Shown here in pieces: positions 1-6,300 of a DNA stretch of 6,515 nt. This stretch comes from Phycisphaerales bacterium. Lineage in GTDB: Bacteria; Planctomycetota; Phycisphaerae; Tepidisphaerales; Tepidisphaeraceae. The notes below the pieces were generated by a model. That model worked only from the letters and a program-made list of their open reading frames with translations. It was not told where the DNA came from and made no database searches. Position numbers and translations under genes: made by a program. The first letter of the stretch is position 1; the number at the start of each line of letters is the position of its first letter. The stretch is from positions 7,060 to 13,574 of the forward strand of contig PMAK01000010.1 in the NCBI GenBank assembly GCA_003153655.1, read 5' to 3'.

Positions 1-40
1 CAAGGAAGACCACCAACGCCAATCGCATTTTCTGACGCAT
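1..40 (-). CDS. Start of a downstream gene, probable exported protein (partial, 13 codons)
   Basis: The ATG at 38-40 opens a frame reading MRQKMRLALVVFL before the left edge. Basic residues R2, K4 and R6 followed by A-L-V-V-F-L look like the start of a signal peptide or membrane anchor. A GGGAG ribosome binding site lies 7 bases upstream. The start is 66 bases after the stop of the giant gene, on the same strand, with a hairpin between, so co-transcription is possible but not certain. The product cannot be named from 13 residues. Confidence 0.6.
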   Translation of the reverse strand, partial: MRQKMRLALVVFL

Positions 41-47
41 TGCATTT

Positions 48-52
48 CTCCC
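48..52 (-). promoter_or_regulatory. Ribosome binding site of the downstream gene
   Basis: The minus strand reads GGGAG here, 7 bases before the ATG at 38-40. This is good Shine-Dalgarno spacing. It favours that ATG over the out-of-frame ATG at 43-45, which lies too close, and over the in-frame ATG at 26-28. Confidence 0.65.
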
Positions 53-69
53 ACTCAAATATCCCATCC

Positions 70-94
70 AAGGCCGCGACCCACGCGCGGCCTT
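70..94 (-). terminator. GC-rich hairpin after the stop codon, possible terminator
   Basis: AAGGCCGCG at 70-78 pairs perfectly with CGCGGCCTT at 86-94, giving a 9-bp stem with a 7-base loop. It begins 12 bases after the TGA of the large gene. No run of T follows on the minus strand (the sequence continues GGATGGGATATTTG), so efficient intrinsic termination is uncertain. It could also be a 3'-end stabilising or attenuating structure before the next gene. Confidence 0.5.
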
Positions 95-106
95 CAAACC
101 GATCAT

Positions 107-328
107 TCATTCATTATACAGATTCCACAAATTCTGTTCTTGTGTTCCCGTCACGAAGCTTTCGGCTGCAGTAAGGGCGCTGCTGTCTGCACTATCGAAT
201 CCGGCACTGAAGGCGGCACCATCGTTGTCGAGATACTGCTCGTAAGTAGCCCAATTGCTTGCACTTGCATCCGAACGAGCCACAACTGTCGTAACGTATC
301 CAGCGTTGGTCAGATCTCCATAGAGCCG
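107..328 (-). other. Degenerate dockerin-like C-terminal tail (residues 2063-2135)
   Basis: The R-L-Y-G-D entry matches the usual R-L-F-G-D start of dockerin-like tails, where D-x-N-x-D-G calcium loops follow. Here the first loop reads D-L-T-N-A-G, lacking the third- and fifth-position acidic or Asn ligands. A second possible loop, D-N-D-G-A-A-F (from residue 2096), keeps D and D but has Ala at the fifth position. The tail ends in W-N-L-Y-N-E at the TGA. Either the calcium sites decayed or this is a divergent tail type. Confidence 0.45.
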
Positions 329-3300
329 GTGGAACAACAGCGTCTGCGAGCCGCTGGGAACGGCTGCGGTCCCGGAACTCACATCGCCGAAGTTCACAGT
401 AAGAACGTAGTGTCCATTGGGCAACGACGTTGCCAGTGAACTGCGGCTGACGAAGCCGGCGCCTGAGAAGGTCAGCGTATACGTCTCTCCGCCGTTGGAA
501 GAGGTCAGGGTGAACGGCACGCTCGTGCCGGCGGCTGCGCCGAATGGATTGGTCGGGTCTTGATCGGTGAGGGTAATCGCGCCTGCCGATAGCGTCACCG
601 GGGTGCTGAAGTTGATGACCAGGCTCGTGACCTGCGAACGCTGGGTGTTGGCGATGGCACCTGTACTGGGCAAGCCATTGACCAGCATCGTTGTGGTCAG
701 GGCGACCGCCGGGCTGATCGTAAAGGTGGTCGATGCGCTGGAAGCCAGATAGTTACTGTTGCCGCCATAGCTGGCGACCACGGTATAGGTGCCGGCTGTC
801 GTTGGCGAAGATGTCAGCGGTGTGCCGGTGGCCGTCGAGCCGAGATAATAGGTGTACGTCGGCAGACCGGATGGCGCTGGAGCACCAGCAACGCCGGTAA
901 CAGTGGCCGTGGCCCAACTGGTCACGCTGGTCGTCCCGTTGGCGATGATGGAAGCTGGCGGCGTGCCGAGCGTGGTCGTGGTCGGGGCGCGGTTGACGGT
1001 GAAAGTGACCGAGGTCTGCGCCGCACCATAATTGCTATCGCCGCCGTAGCTCGCGACCACCGTGTAGGTGCCGGCATTGACCGGCAATGAAGTCAGCGGC
1101 GTGCCCGTGCCCGTTGATCCCGCGTAGAAGAGCAGCGTCGCTGTGCCGGTTGGCGCTGCCAAGCCGGTGATGCCAGTAAGCGTCGGCTTCGCCCAGTTGG
1201 TCACATCGCTGGTCCCATCGTACGTCAGTGTTGGCGCGGCGGGCAGCGTCAATGTCGGCGCGGCCTTGGCGACCGTGGTGGTCGCCTGCGCAGAAGACGG
1301 GGTGGCTTGTACATTGCCGGCGTTGTCGGCTGCGACGCTGTAGAAGCCATAACTGTCGCCGGTTTGCCCGGTGTAAATCGCGGACGTGGCGGTTGTATCG
1401 GACAGCCAAGGCTGGAACGCTCCGCCGTTGATAGAGACATAAATGTCGAAGTCAGCCACGCCAGAGCCGTTGGGGTCGTCCACACCTGACCAACTCACCG
1501 TGAAATTGGGGGAGGCTTCCGTGGTTGGTAATGCTGCCACTGTGCTGGTCGGCGCGACAGAATCAATGGTGTTGACCGCTTGGTCCGTGGTGATCGGAGG
1601 CTGTGTATCAAACGTGATGGTCGCCTGATTGTCAATCAGCGTCCCCGTCGGTTCGTTGGTTGCCGCGTTTACCGAATACGTCACGTAAGCTTCCCCGTCG
1701 CCCGCGGCATCATCCGGCGGCAGGAAGCCCTCCAGCGGATTGGTCGGCGGCTCATTGGTCGCCGGGTCGATCGTCGAGAAAGTCCAGTGAACGATGCCCG
1801 TCGTCGGATCGATTCCCGCATCGATATCCACTTCCAGATTATTCAGACTCGCCCCAAGCTGAACCACCGTGCTATAAAACGACCGGCCCGCTGGAACATT
1901 AATGACATAAGACCCAAAGACAATCTCACCAAGTTGGAACGTCTGCCAATTCACAGTCGTAGGCAGTTGATCGGTAATGGTCACGACCTGTGCCGGCGCC
2001 GTTGCCGTCGATTCATTCACAAAGTCGATGCGATACGGCAACGTCTGTCCGGCCGCAACAAACGCCGCATCGCCCGCACCAATCGGGCCGATCAGGTCAT
2101 TTGGGTCGTGCGGGATAACGATGTCGCCGGGGCCTGTGGACGTGCCCGTTTGGCCAGTACCCGGAGGAAAGATCGGGAGATCGAGCGTGGGGTTGTATAA
2201 GAGCCCTCCGGGTGCAAACTCATTGCTAAGGAACGCCAGTAGCTCCGCTCCACCAAGAATCCATCCAATGGGATCGCTGAGTTCGAAAATCGTAGCTAGA
2301 TATGGAAGAGCAGCCGAAAGCGCGCTCAATCCTGTGCCGCCCAAAGCATTCCACCACTCCAAGACGTTGCGTGCCACCGCGAGTTCATAACCACCAAAGA
2401 AAACACCCAATAGGCTGCTGCCTTGGTCCAAGACCTGCGCGACGTGCGATATTGTCGCAAACTCAGAAAATTCCTTCGAAATCAGCTTAAAAGAATTTTC
2501 AACTCCCGTAAGGTTGACGCCAATAAATGAATTGATGCCATTCCAAAATTTCACTGCGTTATCCCAACCGCTCACTTGGCCAGCAGTCAATCCGATGGGG
2601 TCGAGAAGCTGCGTTGGATTGTTGAGGGAGTACCGATAGAGATTAGCATCACCGCCACCCAAGCTCAGTGGGTCGCGACTAATAAACCTTCCGATTGTAG
2701 GAGCATAATACCTTTCCAGCATAAAGCTCAGGCCCACCCCTGCGCTCTGAACACCGAATTTTCCCACAAACTGAAACGGATTTGCCACCGTCCCCGAAGA
2801 CGAAAGACTCCCTCCAAACGGCAGATAGCTATAGCTGGCAACCGTCGCGCCAGCGCTATTCGTCATCGCCACCGTGCTGCCCAGAGCGTCGAAGTCGTAG
2901 AAGTACACCGACCCGCTAGCCGAAATCTGGCTCACCAGTCCCAGGCCGTACCTGTAATCTGCGATCACATTTCCGCTGCCGTCATATGTGCCAACGACAT
3001 TGCCTAGGCCATCGGGATCGATAAGGTACTGCGTCGTCAATCCGCCAGCGGCGGAAGCCACGCGCTGGCCAAGGGCGTTATAGGTATATGTCGTCGTGTC
3101 GGAGCTACTGGCCACTGCGGTAAGCTCGTTGATCGGATTGAAAGTGTATGTATTGGTCCCATCGGAAATCAAATTTCCATTTGAATCATACGTATACGGC
3201 ACGCCACCGACGCTCGTGTACTGGTTCATGTTGTTGACGGTATAAATCGTCGTGACGCCATTGATGATCGTGCTGGTGCGGTTCCCCATCGCATCGTAGT

Positions 3301-6300
3301 TGTAAACCAAATTCTGGCTCGTCACGCTCGGATTGGTCGAAACAAACACCGCATGGGTTAGCTCCCCATCGGCGTCGTAGCTGTACGTCCATGTGCCATC
3401 CAGTGTCGTCTCGCTCGTCTTGAGCCCCAGGCTGTTATACGCGTATACGAAACTGCTGCTCGTTGCCCCGCCTGGGGCATGGTTGACCAAGTCGAGAACA
3501 TTGCCATCGGCATCATACGAATAGGTCGTGTACATCCCGTTGCTGTTGACCTTTTCGGTGAGTTCCCCGGCTGCGTTGTAGGTGTAGGTGACGATCGGGT
3601 TGCCGCTTCCATCAGTCAGGCCCGCGAGGTCGCCCGCGGAGTTGTACTGGTAGTTGGTTGTAAATCCGGTTTGGTCGACCATCTGAGTCCGCCGACCGCC
3701 GGAGTCATAGGTGAACTTCAGGTACATTCCGGCCGGATAGCTCACTTCGGTCAGTTCGAGCGCCGAGTTGTATGTAAATGTAGTCGTGCCGGTGGAGTCG
3801 GTGGCCGTCAGCAGGTCGCCATGACTGTCATAGGTATAGGTGTACAGGCTACCCGGGAAAGTCTCGGACGTGAGAAGCCCCTCGGAGTTATAGGTGTAAC
3901 TAGTCGCCTGGCCGTTCTGATTCACGAAGGAGAGCGCCTCTCCTTCCGGATTAAACGTGCTGCTCGAAGAAGTTCCATTGGCATAGCTGGTACTAAGCAA
4001 ATCACCAGCGGCATCGTAGGAATATTTCGTGACATTTCCGTTGGCATCGGTCAATGAACTGATCTGATTATCAATGCCGTACGTGAACGTGGTCTTATTC
4101 CCCAACGGATCAACGCTGGTAAGAAGATCGCCTGAGGGGTTGTACGTCAGCGTCTCGGTTTGATTCGCCGAATCCGTGATCTGGCTCACCAGTAGCGTGT
4201 TCGGATCGTAGCCATAGACGGTCGCATTCCCCAAAGGATCGATGGTCCGCACGAGGAGCCCGCTGTTGTCGTAAAAGCTCTGCGTGGCATCGCCGAGCGC
4301 ATTCGTCGAGGTAATTTCGCCCGGCTGGTTGTAGCTATAAGTGACCGAGTTGACGCCGCCATCTTCTGAGGTGCTCGCCAGTCGCCCCTGCGAATCATAC
4401 GTGAAGAAATTGTGCGTTCCGCCCGGAAATGAAATCGAGGCGAGGCTGAATTCAGCCACACCGGAACCAGCGTTGTATGTATAGTTGGTCGTCCCCTGGG
4501 CCGTCGTTACCGAAAGCAGATATTGACCGCTAGGATCGTAGGTGTACGTGACGCTATCACCAGCCGAATCCACCGCCTGAGTAATGCGCCCGTCGGCGTT
4601 GTAACTGAACGTAATGGATTGGCCGTCGGAATCCACCAGGCCGGTCAGCAGACTTCCGGTGAACACCGTACTGATAGAGTTCCCGTTGGAATCCTGAATG
4701 CTGACCAATTGGCCTGCCGAGTTGTACGTCGCCAGGCCGCCATTTGTCGATTGCAGGATGTAAAGCCCCTGGTCGTACGTCAAGGTGTTTGTATCGCCCG
4801 TCGGGCTGATAAACGCACCGTTTGTTTGCTTCAGGTATTGCTGCGTGACACCGTCGGAAGTAATCGTGGCATTTCCGGACGAATCGACGCTAAGAGAGGT
4901 CTGCCACTGATCCGTCCATCCATATCCAAAACTGCCCAGCGTATCGCGATTGTTAATCGAAGATGTGTACTCACGGCTCAAAGCCAGTGCCGGGCCCACA
5001 CCCGGCACCGACAAATCGGTGCTGCTAGCCAGCGGCTGCACTCCAAACGCCCCGGCCGCTTGTCCAATGATGAATGACGTTAGCGTCGAAACATTGTCCG
5101 TGTACGTTCCGAGCTGACTGAGATACGTCGCGTTCTGAGCCAGATCGGAATCGTACGTGCCCCAGGTGTTGCCGACATCTGCAACAAAATTGTTGACGAT
5201 TGCGCTCCAGGCCATCGCTGAAATCCCTGTTGGCGGCGTTGTGCCAAGGACCGAGCTCCAATTGATGAGATAAACCGCCGGCGGCAGGGCCGACCCCACC
5301 GCACCAACCCCGGTAATCGGGCTCGCTCCAATATCAAAAGACCCCTCCGTAGACGGTGCCTGGAAATTGAGCACAAAAGTCCCCGTAGACCCCGGTGAAA
5401 GAATTCCTGCTGGGCCGTTGTTATTGATTCCCAGAACTATCACAGGCGATGTGCTGAAACTGGATTGCCCCGGAGCTTGCAACTCAATGTTGCCGGTCTC
5501 GGAAATGTCCAGTAGCGGCGCGGATATGTCCGTATTACCGATGTTCGTGTACTGAATCTCCACCTGGTCAGTCGATCCCGGTCGAACCGTGCCGGGAGGC
5601 ACCACGTAGACCTTGAGCGCGCCGACGGGTCCGCTATTAACCGTAAACGCGTTGGCAAGCGTCGAAGAATTTGCCCCGTCGGTGGCGACGATGTTGTAAT
5701 TGCCGGCGGCAACTCCCTGGAGATCAAACGTCGCCCAAATCGTCGTCGAGTTGACCCACCACTGCTGAACCGCCGCGGCCACGACGGCGTTGCCCTTGTC
5801 CAGCGTCACCGTCGTCTTATTGTCGAGAAGTGTTCCGTTGACAACAACCGTTGCATCGCCGGCATTGCTGCCATAATTCGGACTGGCACCGGTGATGCCA
5901 AAGCTTGGGGTCTGTGCGGAGATCGTATACGTGGTGCCCGATCCGGCCCCGGTCTCCCCGGCCAGAAGGATGTAATACGATCCGGCTTGCGTCGCAGGCA
6001 CCTGAAGTTGCTGGCTCAAATCCGAAGCGTTCCCAAAAACCTGGTCAAATTGGGTTCCCGTCGGCGGAGTTCCGAAGCGCAAAAAGAATTGCGCAGCATC
6101 GGTGGCTCCAAACGACGGAGAGACGATCAACTCCTGCCCGGCCTGGACGTTCACTTTGTAATAAATGTTTTGCCCATCAGCGATTGTGCCGGTGGCCGGC
6201 GATCCGACGGCGAGCGTTGGCACGTCAAGCATGCTGATTGTCGAAGTCGAAACAATTTGGTCAATGTTGCCACTGGCCTCGCGGACGTCATTCAATACGT

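Noticed and set aside
43..45. Alternative ATG for the downstream gene
   Set aside because: It is only 2 bases after the GGGAG and its frame reads MQCVRKCDWRWW, unlike a signal peptide, while the ATG at 38-40 has 7-base spacing and a plausible signal start.
53..106. Promoter for the downstream gene in the intergenic gap
   Set aside because: TTGGAT and TATTTG are visible on the minus strand but are far too close to each other to act as -35 and -10 boxes.
1580..2200. Plus-strand open frame of 206 codons, very Arg-rich
   Set aside because: It is antisense to the conserved DPND module, has no recognisable domain, and its Arg-rich composition is expected from the reverse strand of GC-rich coding DNA.
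2114..2587. Classical polymorphic toxin tip with adjacent immunity gene
   Set aside because: No toxin motif is recognisable, the segment is not C-terminal, and no small immunity frame follows within the window.
3479..4057. Plus-strand open frame of 192 codons with Gly/Val/Ile-rich product
   Set aside because: It lies opposite the YD repeats, and its repetitive G-V/V-G-I composition mirrors the complement of the repeat codons. No supported start or domain.
2951..4726. CRISPR-like or satellite DNA repeats
   Set aside because: The periodicity is at protein level (YD units of variable length) with no identical DNA repeats or spacers.
4523..5077. Plus-strand open frame of 184 codons
   Set aside because: Antisense to the RHS entry segment and first repeats, with no domain and no Shine-Dalgarno that I can support.
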